A stretch of 41,216 nucleotides of DNA, taken from CAG-791 sp002449595 (GTDB taxonomy: Bacteria; Bacillota; Clostridia; Lachnospirales; Lachnospiraceae). Below the pieces are notes generated by a model that worked only from the letters and a program-made list of their open reading frames with translations, was not told the DNA's origin and searched no databases. How positions within the stretch are numbered: position 1 is the first letter of the stretch; each line of letters opens with the position of its first letter. The position numbers and the translations under genes are program-made. This document shows positions 8,583 through 18,170 of the stretch, piece after piece. The DNA lies in contig CAMNHV010000016.1 of assembly GCA_946539855.1 (NCBI GenBank), positions 1 to 41,216 of the forward strand, written 5' to 3'.

Positions 8583-9457
8583 TGAAAGAGAAGAATTACG
8601 CATCCATGTCACGCAAGCGCGCGATCGGGAACTTCTTCGCCTATCTGCTGCTGATCCTCATCAGCATCGTCTGGCTGTTCCCGTTCTTCGGGCTGATCAT
8701 GCAGAGCTTCCGCTCTTATTCGTCCGAGTACGGCGGCATGGTCGACTATATCATTCCGAAACGCTTTTCCCTGGATAACTACAGGTTCCTGTTCTCCGGG
8801 GAGACCAACTTCCTGAAGTGGTACGGCAACACGGTCCTCATCGCGATCGTCGTCGCGATCCTGCAGACGGTCATCGTCCTGTGCGTGAGCTACGCGCTCT
8901 CCAGGATGCGCTTCAGGGGCAGGGAGCTGCTCATGCGGTTCTGGCTGATCCTCGGCATGTTCCCCGGATTCCTGACCATGATCTGCATGTATTTCCTGCT
9001 CAAGCAGTTCGGCCTCACGCAGGCGGGCGCGGTGCCCGGCCTGATCCTCGTCTACATCGCGAGCTGCGGCATGGGCTATTACGTCTGCAAAGGTTATTTC
9101 GACACGATCCCGAAGGCGCTGGATGAGGCGGCAAGGATCGACGGCGCGACGAGGGCGCAGATCTTCGTACAGATGATCATCCCGCTCTCCAAGCCGATCG
9201 TCATTTATACGGCACTCGTTGCGTTCATGGCACCCTGGTGCGACTACATCTTCGCGTCGTACGTCGCGTTCGGCCATGACAAGAGCTATAACGTCGCGGT
9301 CGCGATGACGCGCTGGGTCTGGACCAACGACTACCAGGGATACTTCACAAGATTCTGCGCGGGCGGCATTCTGGTCGCGATTCCGGTCACGATCCTTTTC
9401 ATGTGCCTGCAGAAATACTACGTGGAAGGCGTCACCGGCGGCGCGGTCAAAGGCTGA
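8582..9457 (+). CDS. malG: ABC transporter permease, MalG type
   Basis: A 291-residue permease with six hydrophobic segments and the EAA loop DEAARIDGATRAQIF followed by IIPLSKP in the second half. It pairs with MalF in the membrane. The ATG at 8582 overlaps the malF stop (TGATG), with GAGGAGGG at 8564-8571 as the ribosome site. A GTG at 8579 directly before is an alternative start. Tight coupling indicates equal synthesis of the two permease subunits. Confidence 0.88.
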   Translation: MKEKNYASMSRKRAIGNFFAYLLLILISIVWLFPFFGLIMQSFRSYSSEYGGMVDYIIPKRFSLDNYRFLFSGETNFLKWYGNTVLIAIVVAILQTVIVLCVSYALSRMRFRGRELLMRFWLILGMFPGFLTMICMYFLLKQFGLTQAGAVPGLILVYIASCGMGYYVCKGYFDTIPKALDEAARIDGATRAQIFVQMIIPLSKPIVIYTALVAFMAPWCDYIFASYVAFGHDKSYNVAVAMTRWVWTNDYQGYFTRFCAGGILVAIPVTILFMCLQKYYVEGVTGGAVKG

Positions 9458-9479
9458 TACCTGAAACATCTGGAACAAT

Positions 9480-10475
9480 ATGAGTGGAAAGATAACCATC
9501 GATGATATTGCCGAGGCGCTCGGCATGTCGAAGTCGACGGTCTCCCGCGCCATTTCGGGCAAAGGGCGGATCTCGCCGGCAACGACGGAGCGCGTCCGGC
9601 AGTACATCGAGAAATACAACTACAAACCGAACGCTGTCGCGCAGGGACTCGCGCAGAGCAAGACGTACAATATCGGGGTCGTGTGTCCGATCGACTATGA
9701 GATCTTTGACCTCCGGTATTTCCACCGCTGCCTGCAGGGGATCAGCGACAGCATCACGCCGCGGGGGTACGACATCCTGATGTCCATGATCGGGCGCAGC
9801 GACGTCGACAACCTCCGTCGGCTCGTCGAAAACCACAAGGTCGACGGCGTGATCCTGACCAGGACGCTCTTTGACGACAAGGCGGCCGAGTACCTCAAGC
9901 AGAGCGGCATGCCTTTCGTCGTCATTGGCAGCAGCCCGGACAAGGAGCTGATCCAGATCGACAACGACCACCTCGCGGCCTGCAGCGAGCTGACTTCGGT
10001 CCTGCTCGCGAAGGGCTACCGGCGGATGGCGCTGCTCGGCGGTGACGGCACGCACATCATCACGGAGACGCGCCGGCGCGGCTTCGAGCTGGCCTACAAG
10101 CAGGCCGGGCTGAAGCCGGACGCGGACCTGATCTACATGGGCGTCGAGGACCACCCGCACGCCGCGCAAGTGCTAACGGACGTCATGAAGAAGGGCGTGG
10201 ACGTGCTGGTCTGCATGGATGAAAAGCTGACCGGAATGGTCATGAGCGAGTGCCGCATCCGGCACATCCGCATCCCGGAGCAGCTGCGGCTCGCCTCGTT
10301 CTACAACAGCTCATTCCTGGCCAATTCGTCGCCCGCGGTCACCGCACTGGACATCGACGACCGCAGGCTTGGCGCCGCGGCGGGAGAGAAGCTCCTCGAA
10401 GTGATCGCCGGCGCGCAGCCGGAAGGCGTCGTGATCCGCAATTACCAGGTGATCCTGCGGGAGAGCACGTCATAG
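9480..10475 (+). CDS. LacI-family transcriptional regulator
   Basis: A 331-residue regulator. The N-terminal LacI helix-turn-helix is at about residues 6-26 (TIDDIAEALGMSKSTVSRAI), followed by the hinge region with NYKPNAVAQGL. The rest is a periplasmic-binding-protein-like effector domain starting at YNIGVVCP. It lies 22 bases after malG and 32 bases before the GH35 gene, in one run of genes. The likely operator is the CAACCGGTTG palindrome at the malE promoter. By analogy with MalR-type proteins a sugar should act as inducer; which one is unknown. Confidence 0.9.
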   Translation: MSGKITIDDIAEALGMSKSTVSRAISGKGRISPATTERVRQYIEKYNYKPNAVAQGLAQSKTYNIGVVCPIDYEIFDLRYFHRCLQGISDSITPRGYDILMSMIGRSDVDNLRRLVENHKVDGVILTRTLFDDKAAEYLKQSGMPFVVIGSSPDKELIQIDNDHLAACSELTSVLLAKGYRRMALLGGDGTHIITETRRRGFELAYKQAGLKPDADLIYMGVEDHPHAAQVLTDVMKKGVDVLVCMDEKLTGMVMSECRIRHIRIPEQLRLASFYNSSFLANSSPAVTALDIDDRRLGAAAGEKLLEVIAGAQPEGVVIRNYQVILRESTS

Positions 10476-10507
10476 AGAAACACATTGGAGAGGGAAAAAA
10501 CAGCAGC

Positions 10508-12883
10508 ATGAACAGGATCAGAAACAGCAGTGTCATCGGCTTTACGCCGCAGTATCTCACCGTCGACGGAGAGCCGTGGTTCCCGGTCATGGGCGAGATC
10601 CATTACAGCCGGGTCGCGCGGCAGGACTGGGAGAGAGAACTGTGCAGGATGAAGGCGGGCGGCGTGGACGTGGTGTCCGCCTACACGATCTGGATCCATC
10701 ACGAGGAAGAGGAAGGCGTTTTTGATTTCAGCGGGCAGAGAGATCTGCGCGCTTTTCTTGCGCTGGTTCAGAAGTGCGGCCTGAAGTGCTTCCTGCGGAT
10801 CGGGCCGTGGGTCCACGGAGAGGTCAGGAACGGCGGATTCCCGGACTGGCTGATGCAGAAGGAACAGAGCGGGGAGATCTCGCAGCTAAGGAGCGACGAT
10901 CCCACCTACCTGCGCTATGTAAGAAGATTTTATGAAAAGGTCTTTGAACAGGCCCAAGGCTTCTTCTTTGCGGAAGGTAACGGTGATGAGCCAGTCAGGC
11001 CGATCATCGGAATTCAGGTTGAAAATGAGTACGGCCACTGCGGCGGCCAGACCGGAGAGGCGGGCGAACAGCACATGCGGACGCTCCGCGCGATGGCGGA
11101 GGAGATCGGCTTTTCCGCGCCGCTGTGGACCGCGACCGGATGGGGCGGCGCCGTGACGGGCGGCATGCTCCCGGTGATGGGAGGCTATTGCGAGGCACCT
11201 TGGGATCCGAGGACGACGCCGATCGAGCCGAGCGCGAACTACGTCTTCACGATGGAGCGGAACGACCACGGGATCGGCTCCGATTACGGCCTCGGGGAGG
11301 GGATCACCTTCGACATGACGAAGTTTCCTTACCTGACCGCGGAGCTCGGCGGAGGCCTCCAGGTGACGAGACACCGCCGGCCGGTCGCGACTGCTCGTGA
11401 CATCGCCGCGATGTCCGCAGTGAAACTCGGAAGCGGCTGCAACCTGCTCGGCTACTACATGTACCACGGCGGGACCAACCCGGAAGGCAAGCTGACAACG
11501 CTGCAGGAATCCCGGGAGACCGGCTACCCGAACGACCTGCCGGTGAAATCGTATGACTTCAACGCGCCGGTCAGGGAGTACGGACAGCTCACGGACACCT
11601 GGAGAAGAGTCCGCATGCTGGCGACGTTCGTTCACGATTATGAAGACGTCCTCTGCCGGACGACATACGTTCCCCAGCCGGGCAACGCGGCGGACGCGGA
11701 CGACCTGACGAGCCTGCGCACTGCGGTGCGGTTTGATCCGGCGTCGGGGGCGGGATTCTTCTTTGTAAATAATTATGTGCGCCGCTGCGCGATGGCTGCG
11801 CATCCGGAGGCGCAGCTGTGTGCTTATGTGCCGGAGGGGGTGTCTGGCCTTCGGGTCGCTGCGGACTTCGGTAGGCATGATGTCCAGGACGGCGACTGCT
11901 TCTTCTGGCCGTTCCATCTGCCGCTTGGCGAAGCTGTGCTCGCGTCTGCCTGCGCGGTTCCGCTGTGCATCCTGCACGGCGCGGCTGGTGATGAACCTGT
12001 ACAAAATAGTACTGTTGAAAACGTCACAGGAGATAATGCCGTCGGGAAAACCGCCACTGGAGCGAGGGACGTATTTGTCTTCTACACTTTAGATGGCAAG
12101 GACCCGGAGTATCGGATGGAACGGGGCGCCGCCAGGTTCCTCACGCTCTCGGAAGAAGAGGCGCTGCACGCGGCCAAGATTGTTGTTAGCGGCAAGGAGC
12201 ATCTTGTGATCAGTACGGCTGACGCCGTGACAGACGCGGATGGAAATCTCACACTCCTTCAATCCGTTCGTTCCGAGGCGGAAGTGTCATTCCGCATCTT
12301 CCCGGATCTTGATGCAGTGCCGGAAGGTTTTTCCCGCGTGTCGGGCGGCGCCGGCGGCTTCACGGAATACATCCTGAACGAGACGCTGACGAACCGCGCT
12401 TCCGCGGACCTCATCCGCGACGCGAAGAAAGACGGCTGCTGGAAGCTGCGCGCGGAGCGGCTCACAAGTGATGCTGCCGCGGCGGCTGCAGAGCAACTCT
12501 CAAGCAACGAGACTTCTGAGCGGCTATCAAGCGGCACGACCACAGAGCACCTCTTAGGCGGCATTGATGCAGATAAGCCGGTTCGTGCCATTCGTACGAT
12601 GCTCATGATTTCTTATGAGGGAAACACTGCAAAGCTTCTGAAAGAGCAGCAGCTCGCGGCGGACAATTTCTACACAGGCCAAGTCTGGGAGATCGCCGCG
12701 GACCGCATCCAGACAGAAGCAGAGCGAAAGGCAGGGACACTGGACGCCGACCTCGAGATCGAGCCGCTCACGCAAGACGAACAAGTCTTCCTGGAACACC
12801 TTCCGGAGCTTCACGACGGCAAAGCCTGCCGCGTCATCGGCATCCATACGGAGACACTGTACGAGATTAGAATAAACAGCTGA
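10508..12883 (+). CDS. Glycoside hydrolase family 35 beta-galactosidase
   Basis: A 791-residue enzyme without signal peptide, so cytoplasmic. The catalytic barrel occupies about the first 330 residues. WFPVMGEIHYSR and the IGPWVHGEVRNGGFPDWL region are typical of GH35. The proton donor is Glu174 in VENEYG, and the probable nucleophile is Glu279 in TAELGGG, followed by the YYMYHGGTNPEG stretch. The C-terminal half holds low-similarity beta domains with two low-complexity insertions: Thr/Val/Asn-rich near 11995-12065, and Ala/Ser/Thr-rich near 12470-12570. It releases terminal beta-galactosyl residues from imported oligosaccharides. The start at 10508 follows GGAGAGG at a rather long spacing. 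The specific substrate is not known. Confidence 0.85.
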   Translation: MNRIRNSSVIGFTPQYLTVDGEPWFPVMGEIHYSRVARQDWERELCRMKAGGVDVVSAYTIWIHHEEEEGVFDFSGQRDLRAFLALVQKCGLKCFLRIGPWVHGEVRNGGFPDWLMQKEQSGEISQLRSDDPTYLRYVRRFYEKVFEQAQGFFFAEGNGDEPVRPIIGIQVENEYGHCGGQTGEAGEQHMRTLRAMAEEIGFSAPLWTATGWGGAVTGGMLPVMGGYCEAPWDPRTTPIEPSANYVFTMERNDHGIGSDYGLGEGITFDMTKFPYLTAELGGGLQVTRHRRPVATARDIAAMSAVKLGSGCNLLGYYMYHGGTNPEGKLTTLQESRETGYPNDLPVKSYDFNAPVREYGQLTDTWRRVRMLATFVHDYEDVLCRTTYVPQPGNAADADDLTSLRTAVRFDPASGAGFFFVNNYVRRCAMAAHPEAQLCAYVPEGVSGLRVAADFGRHDVQDGDCFFWPFHLPLGEAVLASACAVPLCILHGAAGDEPVQNSTVENVTGDNAVGKTATGARDVFVFYTLDGKDPEYRMERGAARFLTLSEEEALHAAKIVVSGKEHLVISTADAVTDADGNLTLLQSVRSEAEVSFRIFPDLDAVPEGFSRVSGGAGGFTEYILNETLTNRASADLIRDAKKDGCWKLRAERLTSDAAAAAAEQLSSNETSERLSSGTTTEHLLGGIDADKPVRAIRTMLMISYEGNTAKLLKEQQLAADNFYTGQVWEIAADRIQTEAERKAGTLDADLEIEPLTQDEQVFLEHLPELHDGKACRVIGIHTETLYEIRINS

Positions 12884-12892
12884 AAAAAAGGT

Positions 12893-13308
12893 GATGCGGT
12901 AGCAATTCTCCTTTGCAAAAAGGTGTAAAAGCTGCCGCATGGCGAAGAAGAAATTTCAAAAGAGTTGATGCGGTAGCATTTTTCCTTTGCAGAAAGGCGT
13001 AACAGCTGCCGCATAGCGAAGAGAAAATTTCTAAAAAGACTGATGCGGTAGCATTTCTCCTTTGCGAGAAGGTGTAACGGCTGCCGCATAGCGAAGAAGA
13101 TATTTCTAAAAAGACTCATGCGGTAGCTTATTTCCTTTGCAGAAAGGCGTAACAGCTGCCGCATAGCGAAGAAGAAATTTCTAAAAAGGCTGATGCGGTA
13201 GCACTTCTCCTCTGCGCGAAGGCGTAGCAGCTGCCGATTAGCGAAGAAGAAATTACAAACAGTACAGATGTGGTAGCATTCCGCCTTTGTAGGAAAGAGT
13301 AACAGTCG
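12893..13308. repeat. Tandem array of 75-bp modules (array 2)
   Basis: Six modules start at 12893, 12967, 13042, 13117, 13192 and 13267 (spacing 74, then 75 four times), most with GATGCGGTAGC. Each folds on itself: in the second, ATGCGGTAGC (12968-12977) pairs with GCTGCCGCAT (13005-13014) and encloses CCTTT-GCAG-AAAGG (12984-12997). Loop and inner-stem bases vary between copies (GCAA, GCAG, GCGA), mostly keeping the pairing, which suggests selection for RNA or DNA structure. The outer stem keeps a G-T wobble. The minus strand carries the same GCTACCGCATCA head and TTCGCT box (offset 32) as array 1 at 2939, so both belong to one family in opposite orientation. The array fills the whole gap between the GH35 and GH13 genes. 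Confidence 0.9.
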
Positions 13309-13334
13309 GATTATCGTGTGCGGGGAGAAATGAA

Positions 13335-15203
13335 ATGGGAAAATGGCGGCAGAGAATCATATTGATCGTTGCATTGCTGCTAGTAGCGGCTCTCCTTATT
13401 CCGATGATCGTGCGCGTTTCTTCTGCGCCGAAGAATGCGCAAGGTGAGAGCGATGCGCAGGGTGAGAATGTAGCCGCTGCTGTGCCTGATGAGAGTGCTG
13501 CAGGAGAAAGCGGTGTTGCAGAAGATAGCAGTGTTGCGGGCGAAAGCGGCGCGGCGGCTTCCATGGAGACGCTGAATGCGCAGCTTCAGCCCGCGCAGCT
13601 GCCGGATGACCGCTGCAGGACGAGCTATGAGATCTTCGTTTACTCGTTTGCGGACAGTGATGGCGACGGGATCGGGGACTTGCAAGGTGCCATCAAGGCA
13701 CTGGACTATGTGAATGACGGCGATCCGGAGACGGCGGACGACCTCGGCTGCGGCCGCATCTGGCTGATGCCGGTCTTCCCCTCGCCGACGTACCACAAGT
13801 ATGACGTGACAGATTATATGGACGTCGACCCGCAGTATGGGACGATGGCCGATCTGGAAGCATTCCTTGAGGCGTGCCACGCCCGGGACGTCAAGGTGAT
13901 CCTGGATCTGCCGCTCAACCACACGTCGACGGAACATCCCTGGTTCCAGGCTGCTGCGGATGCACTTCGCACCGCAGAGGGAAATGCGGAGGCGTGCCCG
14001 GAGATCTCGTATTACAATTTCTCAAATGAAAAGCAGGCCGGCTACGAGCCTCTCGAAGGTACCAATCTTTATTACGAAGCGCGCTTCTGGTCCGGCATGC
14101 CGGATCTTGACCTGTCGAATGAAGCAGTGCGGGAGAAGATCCGCGAGATCGTCCGCTTCTGGCTGGATAAGGGCGTGGACGGCTTCCGCCTCGACGCGGT
14201 GACTTCCTTCTATACGGATGACCATGCGGCGAATATTGAATTTCTTGCGTGGCTGAATGACACGGTGAAGGAGATCCGCCCGGACGCCTATCTCGTGGGA
14301 GAAGCGTGGGAGAATCAGCAGATCTACGCCCGCTATTACGAGAGCGGGATCGACTCGCTGTTTGACTTTGCATTTGCGGGCGCGGACGGCAGGATCGCGC
14401 AGACCGTGAAGGGAGCGAGATCCGCGGCCAGCTTCGCACAGGACATGCGGGACGAGGAAGAATTGTACCGTTCCTTCTCGGAGCAGGCGGTCAACGCGCC
14501 GTTCTACACGAACCACGACATGGCGCGCAGCACCGGATACTACGCGTACGACGACGGCTCGAAGACGAAGCTCGCCGGCACGCTGAACCTCCTCCAGGCG
14601 GGAAGCGCCTTCCTCTATTACGGCGAAGAGCTCGGCATGAAGGGCTCAGGCAAGGACGAAAACAAGCGCGCGCCGATGCCATGGACAGACGGCACTTCCG
14701 CAGAAGCAGGAAAAGACTTGCCGCAAGGCATCAATGTCTGCGCCGGCCCGCCGGACATGGAGCCGCAGGCAGTGAAATTCGGATCCGTCGCACAGCAGGA
14801 CGGGGACCCGAACTCCATCTTGAACTATTTCAGAAATGCGATTAGAGTCAGAGGTGCTTTCCCTGCGATTGCATGCGGAAAAACGCAGCCGCTGGATGAG
14901 CTTTCGAGCGAGGACGTCGGAGCGTTCCTGCGCACCGCGGAAGAGACTGGCGCGGAAGGAACTGGTGCAGAAGGGACCGCCACGGAAGGAACCGGCAAAG
15001 CAGAAGAGATGGACCCCGTGCTCATCATATTCAGTACATCCGAGGAGGAGCGGCAGATCGATCTGTCTGCTGCGGACGCAATCGGAGATTTCACTAATCT
15101 AGCGGCAATGCTCACCGTCTCGGAGGAACCGGTCACATTTGAAAACGGCGTGATCACGTTACCGCCGCGCGGCATCGCGATCCTGACGAAACAGTCAAAC
15201 TGA
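13335..15203 (+). CDS. Membrane-anchored or secreted GH13 alpha-amylase-type enzyme
   Basis: A 622-residue protein. Residues 1-30 form a basic start and a hydrophobic segment (signal anchor or signal peptide, no lipobox Cys). An Ala/Gly/Glu/Ser-rich spacer follows to about residue 75. The GH13 barrel then begins with YEIFVYSFADSDGDGIGDL and shows Asp287 (GFRLDAV, nucleophile), Glu323 (VGEAWEN, acid/base) and Asp395 (TNHD, transition-state stabiliser). A Glu/Gly/Thr-rich low-complexity insertion interrupts the C-terminal beta domain near 14935-15010. It should cut alpha-glucans outside the cell and feed the MalEFG importer. The start at 13335 follows GGGGAG at 13321-13326. The gene probably has its own transcription start because the 75-bp array separates it from the GH35 gene. 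Confidence 0.86.
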   Translation: MGKWRQRIILIVALLLVAALLIPMIVRVSSAPKNAQGESDAQGENVAAAVPDESAAGESGVAEDSSVAGESGAAASMETLNAQLQPAQLPDDRCRTSYEIFVYSFADSDGDGIGDLQGAIKALDYVNDGDPETADDLGCGRIWLMPVFPSPTYHKYDVTDYMDVDPQYGTMADLEAFLEACHARDVKVILDLPLNHTSTEHPWFQAAADALRTAEGNAEACPEISYYNFSNEKQAGYEPLEGTNLYYEARFWSGMPDLDLSNEAVREKIREIVRFWLDKGVDGFRLDAVTSFYTDDHAANIEFLAWLNDTVKEIRPDAYLVGEAWENQQIYARYYESGIDSLFDFAFAGADGRIAQTVKGARSAASFAQDMRDEEELYRSFSEQAVNAPFYTNHDMARSTGYYAYDDGSKTKLAGTLNLLQAGSAFLYYGEELGMKGSGKDENKRAPMPWTDGTSAEAGKDLPQGINVCAGPPDMEPQAVKFGSVAQQDGDPNSILNYFRNAIRVRGAFPAIACGKTQPLDELSSEDVGAFLRTAEETGAEGTGAEGTATEGTGKAEEMDPVLIIFSTSEEERQIDLSAADAIGDFTNLAAMLTVSEEPVTFENGVITLPPRGIAILTKQSN

Positions 15204-15369
15204 TATAGCAGAAGAAAGCACTCTGCAAAAGGCAATCACAACAGCAGACGAGTGCAACAACAGACAAGCATAGCAACAGGCAATCGCAACAACAGGCAAT
15301 AACAGCACCAGTACAGCAATTAAACACAGCAATAGTCACACACAGCAAAGTAAAACGGAGGAAACAAAC
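15204..15369. repeat. CAA/CAG-rich degenerate repeat between the GH13 genes
   Basis: The 166-base gap is strongly A/C/G-biased, with many CAACA, CAGCA and GGCAAT units (for example AACAACAGGCAAT-like copies near 15276 and 15288). It has almost no T and no obvious hairpin, so it should be unstructured RNA leading into the second GH13 gene. No promoter was recognised. Confidence 0.55.
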
Positions 15370-16923
15370 ATGCCTGCATGGCTGAAAGACGCAGTATTCT
15401 ATGAGATCTACCCGCAGTCCTTCTATGACACGAATGCGGACGGCATCGGAGATTTCCAGGGAATCATTGAAAAACTGGATTACATCAAGGGACTCGGCTG
15501 CAACGCGCTCTGGATCAACCCCTGCTTTGACTCGCCGTTCAAGGACGCCGGGTACGACGTGAGGGATTACATGATGGCCGCGCCGCGCTACGGCACGAAC
15601 GAGGACCTGTTCCGCCTGTTCCGCGAGGCGCACGCCCGCGGGATCCACGTGCTTTTGGACCTGGTGCCGGGGCACACGTCGGAGGAGCACAAGTGGTTCC
15701 TGAAGAGCGGCGAGGCGGAGCGCAACGAGTACTCCGACCGCTACATCTGGACGGACCACTGGATCAAGGGGATTCCCGGCCGCCCGTACATCGGCGGCGA
15801 ATTCGAGCGCAACGGCGTCTACATGCTGAACTTCTTCAAGTGCCAGCCCGCGCTCAACTACGGCTGGAAGGAGCCGACGGAGGCATGGCAGCAGGGCATC
15901 GACGACCCCGGCCCGCGCGCGACGCGCGAGGCGATCAAGGAAGTGATGCGCTTCTGGCTCTCGCACGGCTGCGACGGCTTCCGCGTCGACATGGCGGAGT
16001 CCCTGGTCAAGGGCGACGACGACAAGCGGACGGGAACCTGCGCTGTCTGGAGAGACCTTTTCTCGGTGAAAAAGGAATTCCCCGAGGCCGCATTCGTCGC
16101 GGAGTGGGGGCATCCGGAGCTCGCGATCACCGGCGCCGGATTCGACATGGACTTCTACCTGGATCACGCGGGCAACGGCTACAACACGCTGATGCGCGAC
16201 TACGAGACGGCAGGCGGCGACCACAGCTACTTCCTGAAGGACGGCGGCGGAGATATCACAAGGTTCCTTGACGATTTCCTGCCGCGCTACGAGGCGTCGA
16301 AGGACCACGGCTTCATCAGCTTCATCACCTGCAACCACGACACGCCGCGCCCGTCCTGGACGCTGAGCGACCGCGAGAGAAAGCTCGCCTTCGCGATGAT
16401 CTTCACGATGCCGGGCGTCCCGTTCCTGTATTACGGCGACGAGATCGGCATGCGGTACTGCGAGGAGCTGCGCACAAAGGAAGGCGGCTACACGAGGACC
16501 GGCTCCCGCACGCCGATGCAGTGGGATGAGTCGGCGAACAAGGGCTTTTCGACGGGCCGCGCGGAGGACCTTTACCTGCCGGTCGACAGCAGAGAAAACG
16601 CGCCGTCCGTAGCCGCGCAGGAGATCCTGAAGGATTCGCTGCTGAACACGGTGCGCGAGATCCTGGCGCTGCGCCACGCGGAACCGGGGCTTCAGGCGGA
16701 TACCTCGTTTGAGGTGCTGCATGCGATCCAGGGCGATCCGCTTTTCATCTATAAGAGAGGAGATCTCACGATCGCCGTCAATCCTTCAGGCGAGGAGAAA
16801 AGCTCTCCCGCCGGCATCCTGCATGGTCCCGGCGCGGAAGTCCTGTTCCGGATCGGGGAGGCTTCCTGCAAGGATGACGGGGCGGTGTGCCTCGGCCCGC
16901 AGTCGTTTGCGATCCTGCGCTGA
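15370..16923 (+). CDS. Cytoplasmic GH13 alpha-glucosidase (oligo-1,6-glucosidase-like)
   Basis: A 517-residue enzyme with no signal peptide. It starts with the GH13 stretch AVFYEIYPQSFYDTNADGIGD and carries Asp207 (GFRVDMAE, nucleophile), Glu245 (VAEWGHPE, acid/base) and Asp324 (CNHDTPR). GSRTPMQW is a motif typical of the oligo-1,6-glucosidase, trehalose-6-phosphate hydrolase and sucrose isomerase group. The C-terminal beta domain ends at SFAILR. It most likely hydrolyses imported malto- or isomalto-oligosaccharides to glucose. GGAGG upstream of 15370 supports the start. The exact linkage specificity cannot be fixed from the sequence alone. Confidence 0.85.
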   Translation: MPAWLKDAVFYEIYPQSFYDTNADGIGDFQGIIEKLDYIKGLGCNALWINPCFDSPFKDAGYDVRDYMMAAPRYGTNEDLFRLFREAHARGIHVLLDLVPGHTSEEHKWFLKSGEAERNEYSDRYIWTDHWIKGIPGRPYIGGEFERNGVYMLNFFKCQPALNYGWKEPTEAWQQGIDDPGPRATREAIKEVMRFWLSHGCDGFRVDMAESLVKGDDDKRTGTCAVWRDLFSVKKEFPEAAFVAEWGHPELAITGAGFDMDFYLDHAGNGYNTLMRDYETAGGDHSYFLKDGGGDITRFLDDFLPRYEASKDHGFISFITCNHDTPRPSWTLSDRERKLAFAMIFTMPGVPFLYYGDEIGMRYCEELRTKEGGYTRTGSRTPMQWDESANKGFSTGRAEDLYLPVDSRENAPSVAAQEILKDSLLNTVREILALRHAEPGLQADTSFEVLHAIQGDPLFIYKRGDLTIAVNPSGEEKSSPAGILHGPGAEVLFRIGEASCKDDGAVCLGPQSFAILR

Positions 16924-17050
16924 TGCATACGCCTTGGCTCGCAGTCGTGAAATATGCTCTTTAAAATCGCGAATTCTGCGTATAAAATATTTATCGTCAA
17001 TCAGAACTACAACAGACAGCAGAAGCAGACAGAAAGATTGAGGGAAAAAG

Positions 17051-18034
17051 ATGAGTATTCGAATCGGCATTATGGGTTACGGTAACCTGGGCAGAGGAAT
17101 CGAGGCGGCGATCACGCGCAATGACGATCTGGAGCTTGCGGCAGTTTTCACGAGGCGGGATCCCGCGACGGTGAAGACGGCGACGGACGTGAAGGTCGTC
17201 CCCGCGGCGGAAGCGCCGGAGTGGAGCGACAAGATCGACGTGCTCGTCATCTGCGGCGGAAGCGCCACTGACCTGCCGAAGCAGACGCCGGAATATGTGA
17301 AGTATTTCAACGTCGTCGACAGCTTTGACACGCACGCGAACGTCCCGCAGCACTTCGAAAACGTCGACCGCGCCGCAAAGGAAGCCGGCCATCTCGCGCT
17401 GATCTCCTGCGGCTGGGATCCGGGCCTGTTTTCGCTGGCGAGGATCTACGGCGATGCGATCCTTCCCGACAGCAAGGCTTACACCTTCTGGGGCAGGGGC
17501 GTCAGCCAGGGACATTCCGATGCGATCCGCAGAATTCCGGGCGTGAAAGACGCACGCCAGTACACCGTGCCGGTGGAAGCAGCTCTCGCAGCTGTCAGAG
17601 GCGGCGAGCAGCCGGAACTGACCGCACGCCAGATGCACACCAGAGAGTGCTACGTCGTCGCAGAGGAAGGTGCGGACAAGGCGGCGATCGAAGAGACGAT
17701 CAAGACCATGCCCAACTACTTTGCGGATTATGACACCACTGTTACCTTCATCACGGAAGAAGAGATGAAGGCGGAGCACAGCGGCCTGCCGCACGGCGGC
17801 TTCGTTCTGCGCGACGGCCGGATCGGCATCGAGCAGACCGACAAGGCACTCATCGAGTTTGGCCTGAAGCTTGACTCCAACCCCGAGTTCACGAGCTCTG
17901 TTCTCGCGACTTACGCGCGTGCGATCGCGCGTCTCGCGAAAGAAGGACAGACCGGCTGCCGCACCGTCTTTGACATCGCGCCCGCGTACCTGTCGCCCAA
18001 GTCGGCGGAGGAGCTGCGCGCGCATCTGCTCTGA
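17051..18034 (+). CDS. ddh: meso-Diaminopimelate D-dehydrogenase
   Basis: A 327-residue protein of the usual length for Ddh. The NADP-binding loop GYGNLGRG starts at about residue 9. The substrate domain contains ICGGSATDLP, SCGWDPGLFS and FWGRGVSQGHSDAIRRI, which are characteristic of this enzyme. It makes meso-diaminopimelate directly from tetrahydrodipicolinate, NADPH and ammonia, bypassing the acylated intermediates. The DapA product encoded at 38110 supplies the precursor, and the product feeds lysine and peptidoglycan. A possible -10 box TATAAA lies at 16981-16986; the -35 is weak. The gene ends at a shared terminator facing the MATE gene. Confidence 0.92.
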   Translation: MSIRIGIMGYGNLGRGIEAAITRNDDLELAAVFTRRDPATVKTATDVKVVPAAEAPEWSDKIDVLVICGGSATDLPKQTPEYVKYFNVVDSFDTHANVPQHFENVDRAAKEAGHLALISCGWDPGLFSLARIYGDAILPDSKAYTFWGRGVSQGHSDAIRRIPGVKDARQYTVPVEAALAAVRGGEQPELTARQMHTRECYVVAEEGADKAAIEETIKTMPNYFADYDTTVTFITEEEMKAEHSGLPHGGFVLRDGRIGIEQTDKALIEFGLKLDSNPEFTSSVLATYARAIARLAKEGQTGCRTVFDIAPAYLSPKSAEELRAHLL

Positions 18035-18106
18035 TTCCAAGTACAGAATCACGGCGGGTGGTCGCGGCAAGATTACGGCCGGAAATACCTCATTACTTCA
18101 ACAAAA

Positions 18107-18143
18107 ATACCGGTGTTCCCATGAGGGGGCGCCGGTATCTTTT
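18107..18143. terminator. Bidirectional terminator between ddh and the MATE gene
   Basis: ATACCGGTGTTCCC (18107-18120) pairs with GGGGGCGCCGGTAT (18125-18138) around ATGA, 14 pairs with three wobbles, with T-rich sequence after it and A-rich sequence before it. It serves the convergent ddh and MATE genes. Confidence 0.82.
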
Positions 18144-18170
18144 TCTATTAAGTTAAACGCACAAGTCCAA

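Noticed and set aside
15154..16722. Long antisense frame opposite the GH13 glucosidase
   Set aside because: Arg/Val-rich shadow sequence without domain features; the plus strand has all catalytic residues.
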